Source: Martelella endophytica (GTDB lineage Bacteria; Pseudomonadota; Alphaproteobacteria; Rhizobiales; Rhizobiaceae). From it: a DNA stretch of 64,000 nucleotides. Under the pieces are notes generated by a model. The model searched no databases and was not told the origin of the DNA. It worked only from the letters and a program-made list of their open reading frames with translations. The stretch lies in NCBI RefSeq assembly GCF_000960975.1, contig NZ_CP010803.1:1216001-1280000 (forward strand), written 5' to 3'. Shown here piece by piece: positions 9,733 through 19,182 of the stretch. Position 1 is the first letter of the stretch. Every line of letters begins with the position of its first letter. A program made the position numbers and the translations under genes.

Positions 9733-9853
9733 GTGTGGACTCCGCCGCCCGCATGGATTTCATCATTCTGCTCGTCCTCGCGCTGGCGCGCTGCGGTCGC
9801 GCGGGCTGGGCCGGAATTTCCTCGGAGCGAAGTTCAAGCAAAAGGTCTGGCAT
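9725..9853 (-). pseudogene. Second copy of the glyS 5' end, 42-codon relic overlapping the glyS start
   Basis: An ATG at 9853 opens [15 protein letters not shown], identical in protein to the first 15 residues of GlyS. At DNA level four codons differ, all synonymously (codons 2, 3, 4 and 13), and a 26-bp core is identical. After codon 15 the sequence diverges into an unrelated Arg/Ala-rich tail. It stops at 9725-9727, overlapping the glyS ATG in another frame. It looks like the remnant of a related glyS start, and could be translated as a 42-residue leader coupled to glyS. Strictly synonymous change argues that the copies diverged as working genes. Confidence 0.75.
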
Positions 9854-10028
9854 CGGGTCGGGCTTCTATCATTGTCAGGAACTTGGTGACGGCGTGTTAG
9901 CAAGCTCCGCGAAAAAAGTCATCCGGCAATCCCCGTTTTCGCGCTGCCGCCGGAGAAGAACCGCATTAGCGCCCGCAAATCACCGGAATTAGCGGCAAGT
10001 CTGGGGCAAACCGAAGGAGACTCCTCGC

Positions 10029-10613
10029 TTGACCACACTGTCCGTCCTGCCCCTGATCCTGATATCCGGCGCCTTCGCCAATGTCGCCCTTGCGGGGCCG
10101 GAACTGCCCGAGGGGCGCTATCGCAGCGACTGCACGCCGATCGGCAAGGATGGCCGCCATGGCTTCATCGCCGAGGTGACGATCACCGGCCGCTCGCTTG
10201 CGGCAAGCGCGCAGAACTACGCCCACAACGACTGCGACATCCCGACGGTCCGGGTTTCCTATGAGGGCACGATTGCCGAAGTCGAGCAGGATGGCGGAGA
10301 GCGGTTCGACTTCGTCCAGGAAACCGGGCCGTTCGACTATGCGCTGCTATCCGATGACATCACCGCCTACTACAACAACAACAGCGATACGGCCGGCTGC
10401 GGCATCGACGACTGGCAGACGGATGTGCCGCGCAATGTCGCGGGCCGCATCTGCGCGCCGTTTTCATTTCCCGCGGAAGGCACCTTGCTGAAGGACAGCC
10501 TCTGGATCCATGACGACGGCATTGCCTTCGGATACCTGCCCACGGACTGGTCAATTCACGAGGCCTATCCGCAAGGCCCCTCCGTCATTCACTTCCTGCG
10601 CGTGGGCGACTGA
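10029..10613 (+). CDS. Hypothetical exported protein
   Basis: 194 residues, family not recognised. A hydrophobic N-terminus (LSVLPLILISGAFANVALAG) looks like a cleaved Sec signal peptide, so the protein is probably periplasmic. The mature part has four Cys residues (DCTPIG, NDCDIP, AGCGIDD, GRICAP), suggesting two disulphides, and is acidic. The start codon is TTG, chosen because AAGGAGA lies about 9 nt upstream and no in-frame ATG is nearby. It is flanked by glyS (divergent) and the DUF2207 gene (convergent, 4 bp apart). Confidence 0.75.
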   Translation: MTTLSVLPLILISGAFANVALAGPELPEGRYRSDCTPIGKDGRHGFIAEVTITGRSLAASAQNYAHNDCDIPTVRVSYEGTIAEVEQDGGERFDFVQETGPFDYALLSDDITAYYNNNSDTAGCGIDDWQTDVPRNVAGRICAPFSFPAEGTLLKDSLWIHDDGIAFGYLPTDWSIHEAYPQGPSVIHFLRVGD

Positions 10614-10617
10614 GCGG

Positions 10618-12567
10618 CTACCAGCCGCCACCACCGCCGCCGCCGCCACCGCCGCCGGAAAAGCCGCCACCGGAGGAGAAGCCGGAGGAGGAGGAGCTCT
10701 GTGTCGGCAGTGATGACGACATCGTCGAGGCCATGGACGAGGAGAAGCTGCCGATATCGCGGGCGAGGCTGTCATGGCTGAAGGTGCCGTAGTACCAGTA
10801 GGGCGAGTAGTAGCCGACCGTGCCGGCGGCGACGGCCGTTGCCAGCCACTTGTCGAAGGTCTGAGACCACGGCTTTTCGACACCGAGGGCCACGGCATAG
10901 GGCAGCAGCGTCTCGAAGTGCTGCGGCGACATTTCCGGTGCGCCGGCCATGTTCATGCGGTTGGCTTCGGCAAGCGTCAGATACTGCTTCAGCCCGGCAA
11001 TCTCGTCCATCTTCTTGCGACCCGTCGGTGTCGGCGCGCCCATCAGGAAGAAGAACATCACGTTGATCAGAATGATGCCGCCGACAGAGGCGATCACCGC
11101 CCAGTCCTGTCCATCAAGCTGGGAGCTGAACAGCGTGATGGCGATGCCGCCGACCGCATGGACCAGGAAAAATCCGCCAACGCCGATCATGAAAAGCTTG
11201 TAGAGCGCCGAGGTGATGCCGTGTCCGCGGCGCGTGAACGACTGGGCAAAGATCGAGCCGAACACGCCGATGAAGATCGACATGAAGACCGAGACCAGCA
11301 CTGCCGGCACCACGGCCGCTGAAAAGGCCCCGAAGACAAGAAGCGCCACCATAGCGACAATGGAAAGCGCGACACCGCCGAATGTGTAGCCGGCATTGGA
11401 AACGAAGAAATCGCCACGGTGCTCACTGGTGATCGCCGAGGTGAAGGCGCTGGCCATGGCCGAGACCTTGGAGCCATGCGCCTTGTCGACCACGAACACG
11501 CCGCCTTGATCGTCAACCGCCTTCAGGAGTGCCTTCTGGCCGGGCGGGAGCGTTGGGTCGAACGGCTTGTCGGTGCGCTTGAGCGTCATGCCCTTCTTCG
11601 GCTCATCGATGACGAGGTAACCCTTGACGGCAAGGTCGATGGCGGTGGCGGCAATCGCATCGAAACGATGCGAGCCGAAACCCTGATGCTCGACATAGGC
11701 GACAAGCGCCGGCGACAGCCCTTCCGGCGGCTCCCACCGCGGCACGATAACGCCCGGTTTCGGATCACGGCCGACCCTGCGCCAGGAGAGGAAGTAGAAG
11801 GCAAAGACCAGAATGAGACCGCCGAATCCGATGAAGTAATTGCGGTAGTCGGAAAGAAACCAGCGGGCGCTGTCGGTGGATGACGGCGCGTCGATTGCAC
11901 CTTTCGGCACGGCAATGACGACGGAAAGCCCCTCTTCGGGGCCGAGCGGCGCGGTGGTCTGAAAGGTCACCACATTGCCGTTCGTTGCCTCACGGGCGTT
12001 CTGCTCGCGTGAACCGTAGGCTCCGGTGTAGAAGGCGGTTTGCGTCGGCGCCACCCCGTCCGGAAGCGTGATCGTCGCTGTCGCCTGTTCGATCGGGAAG
12101 GCCCAGAAATTGCCGGTGGCGTTCCAGTAGACCTCGTCGTGGTCGTCGAAATAGCGAACCTGCCGGTCGGTCTCGTAGGTGAGCTGATAGGTGTGGTCGC
12201 CCGGCGGAAGCATCGTGTCGGAGGAACCGATATAGATGCGGATGCCGTTGGTGATGCTCTCGGTATGGTGGTCGACTGGCTGGCCGTCGAGCGTCACGGC
12301 CTTCAGGTCAAAGGTGACATCGCCCGTGCGGCCGTCATCCGTCGTGAACCGCAATGGAAAGTCGCGAAAGATTCCGCGCCGGATCTGGTTACCCTCCGCA
12401 TGCACGTCGATGGTCTCGGTGACATCGTAGACACCGGATTTTTCGACGGTGACGTCGGAGGTGAATCTGTTGATGACCTCGGCTGCGTGGACGGGGGCGG
12501 CGAGGAGGAGCGTTGTGAGGAGCACGGCGATGCCGCGCGCCATCCGATCGAGGCGAGTCAGTAGCAT
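10618..12567 (-). CDS. DUF2207 membrane protein with glycine-rich tail
   Basis: 649 residues. A signal peptide (about 1-28, ending VHAA) is followed by an extracytoplasmic DUF2207 beta domain (about 30-240). A transmembrane helix ([18 protein letters not shown]) lies near 246, then a cytoplasmic region, more membrane helices around 380-490, and a C-terminus of Ser/Gly and poly-Gly ending in W. DUF2207 proteins are often found with LemA, whose gene lies one gene upstream; their role at the membrane is poorly known. The start is uncertain. The frame is open further upstream to an ATG at 12870 with a strong GAGGAGAA box, through a palindromic repeat. I chose 12567 because the signal peptide begins there; 12543 is also possible. 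Confidence 0.85.
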   Translation of the reverse strand: MLLTRLDRMARGIAVLLTTLLLAAPVHAAEVINRFTSDVTVEKSGVYDVTETIDVHAEGNQIRRGIFRDFPLRFTTDDGRTGDVTFDLKAVTLDGQPVDHHTESITNGIRIYIGSSDTMLPPGDHTYQLTYETDRQVRYFDDHDEVYWNATGNFWAFPIEQATATITLPDGVAPTQTAFYTGAYGSREQNAREATNGNVVTFQTTAPLGPEEGLSVVIAVPKGAIDAPSSTDSARWFLSDYRNYFIGFGGLILVFAFYFLSWRRVGRDPKPGVIVPRWEPPEGLSPALVAYVEHQGFGSHRFDAIAATAIDLAVKGYLVIDEPKKGMTLKRTDKPFDPTLPPGQKALLKAVDDQGGVFVVDKAHGSKVSAMASAFTSAITSEHRGDFFVSNAGYTFGGVALSIVAMVALLVFGAFSAAVVPAVLVSVFMSIFIGVFGSIFAQSFTRRGHGITSALYKLFMIGVGGFFLVHAVGGIAITLFSSQLDGQDWAVIASVGGIILINVMFFFLMGAPTPTGRKKMDEIAGLKQYLTLAEANRMNMAGAPEMSPQHFETLLPYAVALGVEKPWSQTFDKWLATAVAAGTVGYYSPYWYYGTFSHDSLARDIGSFSSSMASTMSSSLPTQSSSSSGFSSGGGFSGGGGGGGGGGGW

Positions 12568-12592
12568 GCAGTCTCGGGGCTTGCTCCCAATA

Positions 12593-12790
12593 CTCTCTCC
12601 CGCTGGCGGGAGAGATGCCCCGAAAGGGGCAGTGAGGGTGAAGCAGCTTTTCAGTTTTGTGAGGGCTTTCGTGATGAGGTTCTCGCCCCTCACTGTCGCT
12701 TTCGCGACATCTCTCCCCTCCGGGGCGAGAAGACCGGGGGGCTCTGCGGAAAGGTCAAGCGCGATCCTGCCCTCAAGGGGGGAGATTGAT
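12593..12790. repeat. Composite palindromic repeat, second locus
   Basis: Inverted arms at 12593-12639 and 12683-12729 share AGAGATG and CAGTGAGGG-type cores with the repeat at 7396-7533. A flanking block at 12768-12790 (CCCTCAAGGGGGGAGAT) matches the outer block at 7571-7592. It fills the 314-bp gap between the aroA stop and the DUF2207 start. On the minus strand it contains no stop in the DUF2207 frame. Confidence 0.85.
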
Positions 12791-12881
12791 GGGTGTGCCG
12801 CGCGAAACCACGAGACCGACCGCATGACGAAACCCCGCAAAGCTGACATTGTCGGTTTTGCTGTCGCCATGATGCTTCTCC

Positions 12882-14147
12882 TCAGGTTTCGTATTTGACG
12901 CCAAGCGATGCCAGCGCGTCCCAGTAGCCGGGATAGGTCTTGCCGACGCAGAGCGGGTCGAGAATGGTGATGCCGGAAATCTTCAGGCCGGCGAGCGCAA
13001 AGCTCATCGCAATCCGATGATCGGCGAAAGTGTCGATTTCGGCGGGCAGGTGCTGGCCGGCAAGGGCCGGATCGGAATGGACGATCAGATCGTCGCCGTC
13101 TTCCTCGGCAAGACCTGCGCGAATGGCGTTGAGGCCGAGGGAGAGCGCGCGGGTGCGGTCGCATTCCTTGACGCGCAGGTTCTCGATGCCGGTGAAGCGC
13201 ACAGGCGTCTCGTTGAAGGCGGCGAGCACGGCGAGCGTCGGCACGGCGTCCTGCATCTGGCTGCCGTCGATTTCAGCCGGCATATGCGGGAAGGCGGCCA
13301 TTACGGCATGGGCCTTCGCATCCGGCTGGGTGAATTTTTCGGCCGGCGTGCCGATGTCGATCTTCCCGCCCGTCAGAAGCTCGGCGGCCCAGAGGTAGGT
13401 GGCGGCGGAGGCGTCGGGTTCGATGTGGAAATCGGTGGCCTGATAGTGGCCCGGCTGCACCTCCCAGGTCGCATCATCCACCTGCTTCGCGGTGGCGCCG
13501 AAGGCGGCCATGGCATCGAGCGTCAGCGTGATATAGCCGCGCGCGCCGATTTCGGTGCCGGTCAGCGCGATGGTCACCGGGGCGGGGGCGAGGGGAGCCG
13601 CCATCAGCAGCGCGGAGACATACTGGCTGGAAAGACCGGCGTCGATCTCGACACGGCCGGTGCCGAAGCGGCCGTTGCCGGTGATCGTCACCGGCGGGCA
13701 GCCGGTCGGGGCCTCCGCCGAAATGCCCAGACGCTGCAGGGCTTCGACCAGCGGGCCGATCGGGCGCTTGCGCATATGCTCGTCGCCATCGACGATGACG
13801 GTGCCGTCGACGCTCGCCGCGGCCGCCGTCAGAAACCGGGTCGCGGTGCCCGCATTGCCGAGAAAGAGCGGACCGGAGGGTGCTTCGAGCCGGCCGGCGC
13901 CGGTGACCACAAAGCTGGTCTCGTCAGGCTCCTCGACGGTGACGCCCATCGCCCGCAGGGCGTTTGCCATGTGCTTGGTATCGGCGCTTTTCAGCGCGCC
14001 GGTCAGCCGGCTCGTGCCCTTGGCAAGGCCGGCGAGCAGCAGCGCCCGGTTGGTGATCGACTTCGATCCGGGCGGGCTGACATGGCCCTCAAGCGCGTGG
14101 CCGGGCGGGACGACGGTGAGCTTTTCCATCTGGGATGCAACTTTCAT
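12882..14147 (-). CDS. aroA: 3-phosphoshikimate 1-carboxyvinyltransferase (EPSP synthase)
   Basis: Sixth step of the shikimate pathway: transfers enolpyruvyl from PEP to shikimate 3-phosphate. The 421 residues look intact. Visible motifs are [27 protein letters not shown] (the PEP-site Gly/Thr loop), [36 protein letters not shown] (catalytic Asp region), [11 protein letters not shown] and [16 protein letters not shown]. It lies between lemA and the DUF2207 gene inside the glyQ-glyS cluster, an unusual place; rhizobial aroA normally sits beside cmk. An in-frame ATG at 14129 is an alternative start; neither has a good ribosome-binding site. The gene may be acquired or a second copy. Confidence 0.93.
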   Translation of the reverse strand: MKVASQMEKLTVVPPGHALEGHVSPPGSKSITNRALLLAGLAKGTSRLTGALKSADTKHMANALRAMGVTVEEPDETSFVVTGAGRLEAPSGPLFLGNAGTATRFLTAAAASVDGTVIVDGDEHMRKRPIGPLVEALQRLGISAEAPTGCPPVTITGNGRFGTGRVEIDAGLSSQYVSALLMAAPLAPAPVTIALTGTEIGARGYITLTLDAMAAFGATAKQVDDATWEVQPGHYQATDFHIEPDASAATYLWAAELLTGGKIDIGTPAEKFTQPDAKAHAVMAAFPHMPAEIDGSQMQDAVPTLAVLAAFNETPVRFTGIENLRVKECDRTRALSLGLNAIRAGLAEEDGDDLIVHSDPALAGQHLPAEIDTFADHRIAMSFALAGLKISGITILDPLCVGKTYPGYWDALASLGVKYET

Positions 14148-14170
14148 CAGGGCCGCAACGCGGCGGTCAC

Positions 14171-14731
14171 TCAGAACGAAACCTCGGGCACGGCACGGTC
14201 GCCGGGTTCCTCGATCTCGAAATAATCGCGCTTCTGGAACCCGAACTGGCCGGCAATGATGTTGCTCGGGAAGCTTTCGACCTTGATGTTGAGATCGCGG
14301 GCAGCGCCGTTGTAATAGCGCCGGGCCATCTGGATCTCGCTCTCGGTCTTTTCGAGTGAGGCCTGAAGGTCCGCGAAATTCTGGTTGGCCTTGAGATCGG
14401 GATAGGCTTCAGAAAGAGCAAACAGCCGGCCGAGCGCCTGGGTCAACTCGCCTTCCGCCTGAGCGCGTCCCGCCACATCATTGGTGGCGACGCTCTGGGC
14501 CTTGTTGCGCTTTTCGACAACCTCTTCCAGCGTGCCGCGTTCGTGGCTCGCATAGCCCTTCACGGTTTCCACCAGATTGGGGATCAGGTCGGCGCGGCGT
14601 TTGAGCTGCACGTCGATCCCGGACCACGCCTCTTCCGCCGTCTGGCGGGCGCGCACGAGGGCGTTGTAGAGCGAGATGACGAAGCCGGCGATGGCTCCGA
14701 TGATGACGATGAGAACGATCAAGGTGATCAT
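14171..14731 (-). CDS. LemA family protein
   Basis: 186-residue membrane-anchored helical protein. One N-terminal transmembrane helix (LIVLIVIIGAIAGFVISLYN) is followed by the LemA signature of long helices: R-x-TAEEAWSGIDVQLKRRADLIPNLVETVKGY, here split by eye at residues 28-57. Then come FADLQASLEKTESEI and YYNGAARDLN, and the C-terminal FP-N-IAG-FGF-KRDYFE motif of the family. The start at 14731 is set by GGGGAGGA 6 nt before it; an ATG two codons earlier touches that box. LemA is typically paired with DUF2207 or TPM-domain proteins; here aroA intervenes. Confidence 0.93.
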   Translation of the reverse strand: MITLIVLIVIIGAIAGFVISLYNALVRARQTAEEAWSGIDVQLKRRADLIPNLVETVKGYASHERGTLEEVVEKRNKAQSVATNDVAGRAQAEGELTQALGRLFALSEAYPDLKANQNFADLQASLEKTESEIQMARRYYNGAARDLNIKVESFPSNIIAGQFGFQKRDYFEIEEPGDRAVPEVSF

Positions 14732-14774
14732 GCGCATTCCTCCCCGGTCTGGTCGCTCGGTGGCCGGGCTGCCT

Positions 14775-15725
14775 TCAGGCCGCCCTGGCTTCAAAGCCCC
14801 CGGCATCGGTCAGAAGATAGGCCTCGCCACAGGCTTTGGCCAGTGTGCGCACCCTCAGGATATAGCTCTGCCGCTCGGTCACGGAAATCACGCCACGGGC
14901 ATCGAGCAGGTTGAAGATGTGCGAGGCCTTGATGCACTGGTCGTAGGCCGGGAACACGCATTTGTGCAGCATGCCGGGCTCTGCCGGCGAACCGGCTTCC
15001 AGCAGCGCCTTGCACTCGGCTTCCGCGTCGAGAAAGTGCCGGTGCAGCATCTCGGTGTTGGCATATTCAAAATTGTGGCGCGAATATTCCTGCTCGGTCT
15101 GCAGGAAGACGTCGCCATAAGTGACCTTCTCGTCGCCGTCGCGGCCGTTGAAATTGAGGTCGTAGACGCTGTCGACGCCCTGCACATACATGGCGATGCG
15201 CTCCAACCCATAGGTCAGTTCGCCGGCGACTGGGGCGCATTCGATGCCGCAGACCTGCTGGAAATAGGTGAACTGCGAGACTTCCATGCCGTCGCACCAG
15301 CATTCCCAGCCGAGACCCCAGGAGCCCGTCGTCGGGTTTTCCCAGTCGTCTTCGACAAAGCGCACGTCATGCAGCAGCGGATCGAGGCCGATCGCCTTCA
15401 GCGAGCCGAGATAGAGCTCCTGCAGGTCCGGCGGCGAGGGCTTCAGCAGCACCTGGTACTGGTAGTAGTGCTGCAGGCGGTTCGGGTTTTCGCCATAGCG
15501 GCCGTCGGCCGGGCGGCGCGAAGGCTGCACATAGGCAACATTCCAGCGCTTCGGCCCGAGCGCCCTCAGCGTCGTCGAGGGATGCAGCGTACCGGCGCCC
15601 ACTTCCATGTCGTAAGGCTGCAGGATGGCGCAGCCCTTGTCGGCCCAGTAGGCCTGCAACGTCAGGATAAGCCCCTGAAAGGAGCGGGTCGGGTGCATAT
15701 GGGGCGGTATCGTCGCTTCGGGCAT
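14775..15725 (-). CDS. glyQ: Glycyl-tRNA synthetase alpha subunit
   Basis: Catalytic class II subunit of glycyl-tRNA synthetase, 316 residues, slightly longer than the usual 290-300. The family-typical start region [19 protein letters not shown] is at about residues 13-31. It is followed by [16 protein letters not shown] (motif 2 region) and the conserved blocks [18 protein letters not shown] and [16 protein letters not shown]. It heads a same-strand series glyQ, lemA, aroA, DUF2207, glyS. No T-box-like leader is evident, as expected for a proteobacterium. Confidence 0.97.
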   Translation of the reverse strand: MPEATIPPHMHPTRSFQGLILTLQAYWADKGCAILQPYDMEVGAGTLHPSTTLRALGPKRWNVAYVQPSRRPADGRYGENPNRLQHYYQYQVLLKPSPPDLQELYLGSLKAIGLDPLLHDVRFVEDDWENPTTGSWGLGWECWCDGMEVSQFTYFQQVCGIECAPVAGELTYGLERIAMYVQGVDSVYDLNFNGRDGDEKVTYGDVFLQTEQEYSRHNFEYANTEMLHRHFLDAEAECKALLEAGSPAEPGMLHKCVFPAYDQCIKASHIFNLLDARGVISVTERQSYILRVRTLAKACGEAYLLTDAGGFEARAA

Positions 15726-15870
15726 GGCACTTTGTCTTCATTGAAGGGCTAGCGCTGAGTGCCACGGAAGCGCCAAGGGGTCAAGCCGATGGCCCCGATA
15801 TGGAAAGACCCGGCGCCGTCCGGAACGGGCCGAGTCCTTTGAGTCCGATCGATCGCCAACGGCAATGAGG

Positions 15871-16011
15871 TTAGCGGTTGATACGGGCCTGACCGTGGGC
15901 GTTATAGTGTTCGCCAACGATGTCGATCTGCTCGAGCGCTTTCCGGATGGCACCGAGGTCGTCGGCAGTCAGGGCGACGCTCGCGCCGCCGGGGCTGCTG
16001 ACGTTCAGCAC
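15871..16011 (-). CDS. Possible small protein of about 46 residues downstream of putP
   Basis: Short frame from a GTG at 16011 to TAA at 15871, starting 5 nt after the putP stop. The C-terminal 30 residues (LTADDLGAIRKALEQIDIVG then EHYNAHGQARINR) have an amphipathic-helix pattern and normal codon use, which is why I list it. No clear ribosome-binding site precedes the GTG, but coupling to putP translation is possible. Family not recognised. Could be spurious. Confidence 0.4.
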   Translation of the reverse strand: MLNVSSPGGASVALTADDLGAIRKALEQIDIVGEHYNAHGQARINR

Positions 16012-16016
16012 CTGTA

Positions 16017-17510
16017 CTATTCGGCCGGCGTTGTCAGTGGCCGGAATTCGTCCTTGGTCGGCGTCATCAGGCTGACCACGTAGATCGCGATGAATGCGGC
16101 GATGAAGCCGGGGATGATCTCGTAGACGCCGGGGCCGCCGAGGAAGCTCGAGCCCCAGCCGAGCGCGATCCAGATGATGACGGTGAGCGCGCCGACAACG
16201 AGGCCGGCGACGGCACCCGCGCCGGACATGCCGCGCCATGTCAGCGACAGGATGATCAGCGGCCCGAAGGCGGCGCCGAAACCGGCCCAGGCATTGGAGA
16301 CGAGGCCGAGCACCTTGGAGTCCGGGTTCTTTGCGATGATCGCGGCGACGATCGCCACCAGCAGCACGAAGGCACGGCCGACATTGACGATCTCGCGCTC
16401 GCTGGCATGGCGGCGCAGGAACAGGCGGTAGAAGTCCTCCGTCAGCGAGGAGGAGGCGACCAGAAGCTGGCTCGAAATCGTGCTCATGATCGCCGCCAGC
16501 AGGGCGGCCAGCAGGAAGCCGGTGATCAGCGGAATGAACAGCGTGTTGGCAAGCACGATGAAGATGGTTTCCGGATCGGCGACATTGATATTGTTGCCGA
16601 CCACATAGGAGCGGCCGAAAATGCCGACGCCGACAGCGCCGGCCAGGGAAATGATCATCCATGTCATGCCGATATTGCGTGCCTTCGGCACGTCGGCGAC
16701 GCTCCTGACCGCCATGAAGCGGACGATGATGTGCGGCTGGCCGAAATAGCCGAGCCCCCAGGCAACGGCCGAGAGCCAGCCGATGACAGTGAGGCCGTGG
16801 AACATCGACAGGAAGTTCGGGTCGACGCTGAACATGCGCTCGGCGGTGACGTCGAGGCCGCCGGCCCGGAAGACGACGACGAGCGGCATCACGACCAGTG
16901 CCAGCATCATGATGCAGCCCTGCACGAAATCCGTCAGGCTGACGGCGAGAAAGCCACCGACCATGGTGTAGATCAGCACGATGCCGAGGGTCAGGTAGAT
17001 GCCGGTCTGGTAGGCGCTGGTGTCGCCGATATGGATGAGGTCGGGAAAGGCCGTGTTGAATAGCTTGCCGCCCGCCACCAGGCCGGAGGCGGTGTAGACG
17101 GCGAAGAAGACGACGATGACGATCGCCGAAACGCTGCGTAGCGTCAGTGCCTTGCTCGGAAAGCGTTTCGACAGGAAGGCCGGGATGGTCAGCGAATTGT
17201 CATAGCGCTCGGTCTGCTCGCGCAGGCGCGGCGCGACGATCACCCAGTTGAAGAAGGCGCCAATGACGAGCCCGATGCCGATCCAGCTTTGCGTCAGGCC
17301 AGAAACAAACAAGGCGCCGGGCAGGCCCATCAAGAGCCAGCCGCTCATGTCGGAGGCGCCGGCGGAGAGCGCCGCGACCGCCGGGGAAAGCTGGCGGCCG
17401 CCGAGCATGTATTCCTCGGAGTTCGAGGTCGATTTTCGCCAGGCATACAAGCCGATGGCGAGCATCAGGACAAAATAAAGGGTGAGGCTGATCGTCACTC
17501 CGAGGTTCAT
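16017..17510 (-). CDS. putP: Sodium/proline symporter
   Basis: Inner-membrane Na+-coupled solute symporter of the SSS family, 497 residues with about 12-13 hydrophobic helices. PutP signatures are visible: RQLSPAVAALSAGASDMSGW near residues 44-63 (with the Na+-site Ser/Asp cluster), LLMGLPGALFVSGL after it, and GYFGQPHIIVRFMAVRS near 240. These favour proline over other SSS substrates. The start at 17510 is chosen for an AAGGAG box 8 nt upstream; the frame extends 10 codons further. The putA partner is not in the window. Confidence 0.93.
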   Translation of the reverse strand: MNLGVTISLTLYFVLMLAIGLYAWRKSTSNSEEYMLGGRQLSPAVAALSAGASDMSGWLLMGLPGALFVSGLTQSWIGIGLVIGAFFNWVIVAPRLREQTERYDNSLTIPAFLSKRFPSKALTLRSVSAIVIVVFFAVYTASGLVAGGKLFNTAFPDLIHIGDTSAYQTGIYLTLGIVLIYTMVGGFLAVSLTDFVQGCIMMLALVVMPLVVVFRAGGLDVTAERMFSVDPNFLSMFHGLTVIGWLSAVAWGLGYFGQPHIIVRFMAVRSVADVPKARNIGMTWMIISLAGAVGVGIFGRSYVVGNNINVADPETIFIVLANTLFIPLITGFLLAALLAAIMSTISSQLLVASSSLTEDFYRLFLRRHASEREIVNVGRAFVLLVAIVAAIIAKNPDSKVLGLVSNAWAGFGAAFGPLIILSLTWRGMSGAGAVAGLVVGALTVIIWIALGWGSSFLGGPGVYEIIPGFIAAFIAIYVVSLMTPTKDEFRPLTTPAE

Positions 17511-17994
17511 GCAGGCACTCCTTGGCTTGGCGCGGCACAAACGGGATGCCCCGGCCGGTCGCGCGTTTCAAACTGCTGGAGCGGAGATCCTCGACAAAGC
17601 GCGGCGCCCCAGCATTCCTCCCAGGGAATGCGCGGAAGCCACCGCGTATTCCGTTTTCCGGGGAGCTGCATCGCCAGGGCGACGGAAAATCCGCGACCCG
17701 CGCGGGCGCACGTCAACAACTCCGGGCAATCGGCACGCATCTCATGCGCGTGTATCGCCGTTCACGCGGAAAGTGTAACACTTTGATGAAAGAAGCGGCA
17801 AGCGTGTTGGCGAATGTCAAGTTGCAAAGAGGCGGAATGGGGGAACCCAGGCGCACGAAGTGCGGGCACCTGATGATCAAAGCCCCGACGAAGGAGAGCC
17901 TCCCAGGAAGACATTGTCGACCGGAAACGCAACAGATCAAGCCAATTTTGTTCGGGAAGCTGGCGGTGGATAGTCGACTGGCTGTGGCCGAAAA
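17511..17994. other. 484-bp spacer upstream of putP, no gene seen
   Basis: Between the putP start and the end of the small gene at 17995. A plus-strand frame stays open for 158 codons, but it has a low-complexity Arg-rich translation, no ribosome-binding site and no recognisable domain, so I treat it as non-coding. A small palindrome (CATTCC-N6-GGAATG) is at about 17613-17630. The putP promoter should be here but no confident -35/-10 is visible. Confidence 0.6.
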
Positions 17995-18183
17995 CTAGTC
18001 GGCCTGCTTGACGCGGTATTCGCCGCTCACCGGGTCCTGGACCAGCGTGCCGTTGGCGCCGTTCTTCTGCTCGGCGCGCTTCTGCTCGCTGCGGGCGGTG
18101 AGTGTTTCCGCATCCGCAATGAACTTGCGGTAGAGCGCGTATCCGCCACCGGCTATGGCTGCAAGAAAAAGAAGACGTCCCAT
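17995..18183 (-). CDS. Small membrane-anchored hypothetical protein
   Basis: 62 residues. A short N-terminal hydrophobic segment (MGRLLFLAAIAGGGYALYRK) is followed by a charged region rich in Glu, Lys and Gln and a C-terminal VQDPVSGEYRVKQ motif. It appears to be a conserved small protein of rhizobia located next to sppA; the function is unknown. The start at 18183 has CAGGGG about 7 nt upstream. It follows sppA by 69 bp on the same strand and is probably cotranscribed. Confidence 0.7.
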   Translation of the reverse strand: MGRLLFLAAIAGGGYALYRKFIADAETLTARSEQKRAEQKNGANGTLVQDPVSGEYRVKQAD

Positions 18184-18252
18184 TGAAGGCCCCTGGAGCG
18201 TTTCGCCGTCCGGCAGAAGCACCGAAACAGGCGAAGATGCGTCAAAATGAAT

Positions 18253-19128
18253 CTACAAGCCGTAACGCGCCCATAATGCGCGCTCCTCCGCCGTTTCCGC
18301 AAGTCCCGAGGCAAGCCCGGATGCGATTTCGGTGGCCGAAATGCTGCCGAAAATGCCGGGTTTGGCACGGCCCAGCATCGATGTCGGACCGGTCACCAGT
18401 TTCAGCTCGACCTTGTCGCCATAGCGCGTCTTCAGCGTCGTCAGCATGTCGCCAACGCCATCGACAAGGCCACGTTCAAGCCCGGAAAGCCCGCTCCAGA
18501 ACAGGCCGGAGAAAAGCTCCGGATCGTCAGCGAGCTTGGCGCCGCGCCGTTCCTTCACCATGGCGATGAACACCTGATGGATTTCCTGCTGCAGGCCCTT
18601 CAGGAATTCGATGTCCTTTTCCTTTTCCGGCTGGAATGGATCGAGCATCACCTTGTTCTCGCCGGCGGTGTAGACGCGCCGCTCGACACCGATCTTGCGG
18701 ATCATCTCGGTGAAGCCGAAGCCGCCGGAAACGACGCCGATCGAGCCGACGATCGAGGTCGGATCGACGAAGATTTCGTCACCGGCCAGCGCGATCATGT
18801 AGCCGCCCGATGCCGCGACATCCTCGACGAAGATCAGCACGCGCTTGCGCTTTTCCTCGGCGAGCGAGCGGATGCGTTGGTAGATCAACCGGGATTGCAC
18901 CGGCGAGCCACCCGGCGAATTGAGCGCAATCGCCACACACGGCGCATCCTTGATCGAAAACGCCTTTTCAAGCGCAGGGGCAACGGCGGCAAGGTTGAGA
19001 TTGCGGCGGCCGGGGGAATTGGAGGCCATGATGGTGCCGGAAAGCCGGACGACCGGGATGACGGTCCTTTCCTTGCGGAACCTCTTCGGGACGAACCCCT
19101 GAACCAGCTTTTTCACCGTTTCCTCCAA
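18253..19128 (-). CDS. sppA: Signal peptide peptidase, S49 family
   Basis: Membrane-associated serine protease that degrades cleaved signal peptides; 291 residues, the short single-domain form. The catalytic Ser is probably S107 in EDVAASGGYMIALAGDEI. Lys159 in AGENKVMLDPF lies 52 residues downstream, the same spacing as the Ser/Lys dyad of the Bacillus SppA. The oxyanion/substrate region ALNSPGGSPVQS is at residues 68-79, and SIVGSIGVVSGGFG follows the nucleophile. No obvious N-terminal membrane helix is seen, unlike some homologues. The gene is downstream of, and codirectional with, the methyltransferase/DUF2007 pair. Confidence 0.92.
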   Translation of the reverse strand: MEETVKKLVQGFVPKRFRKERTVIPVVRLSGTIMASNSPGRRNLNLAAVAPALEKAFSIKDAPCVAIALNSPGGSPVQSRLIYQRIRSLAEEKRKRVLIFVEDVAASGGYMIALAGDEIFVDPTSIVGSIGVVSGGFGFTEMIRKIGVERRVYTAGENKVMLDPFQPEKEKDIEFLKGLQQEIHQVFIAMVKERRGAKLADDPELFSGLFWSGLSGLERGLVDGVGDMLTTLKTRYGDKVELKLVTGPTSMLGRAKPGIFGSISATEIASGLASGLAETAEERALWARYGL

Positions 19129-19182
19129 AACAAACCTCTCGGAGAACCCGATGTATGCCGAAACCCACGCGAAACAAGGGTT

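Noticed and set aside
8071..9900. 609-codon open frame antisense to glyS
   Set aside because: Shadow of a G+C-rich gene: glyS is a clear family match on the other strand and the antisense translation has no domain.
12824..12898. 24-residue hydrophobic micro-frame on the plus strand ([20 protein letters not shown])
   Set aside because: Lacks a ribosome-binding site and overlaps the end of aroA on the other strand.
17522..17998. 158-codon frame in the spacer upstream of putP
   Set aside because: No Shine-Dalgarno, Arg-rich unnatural composition, no domain; it ends against the neighbouring gene by chance.
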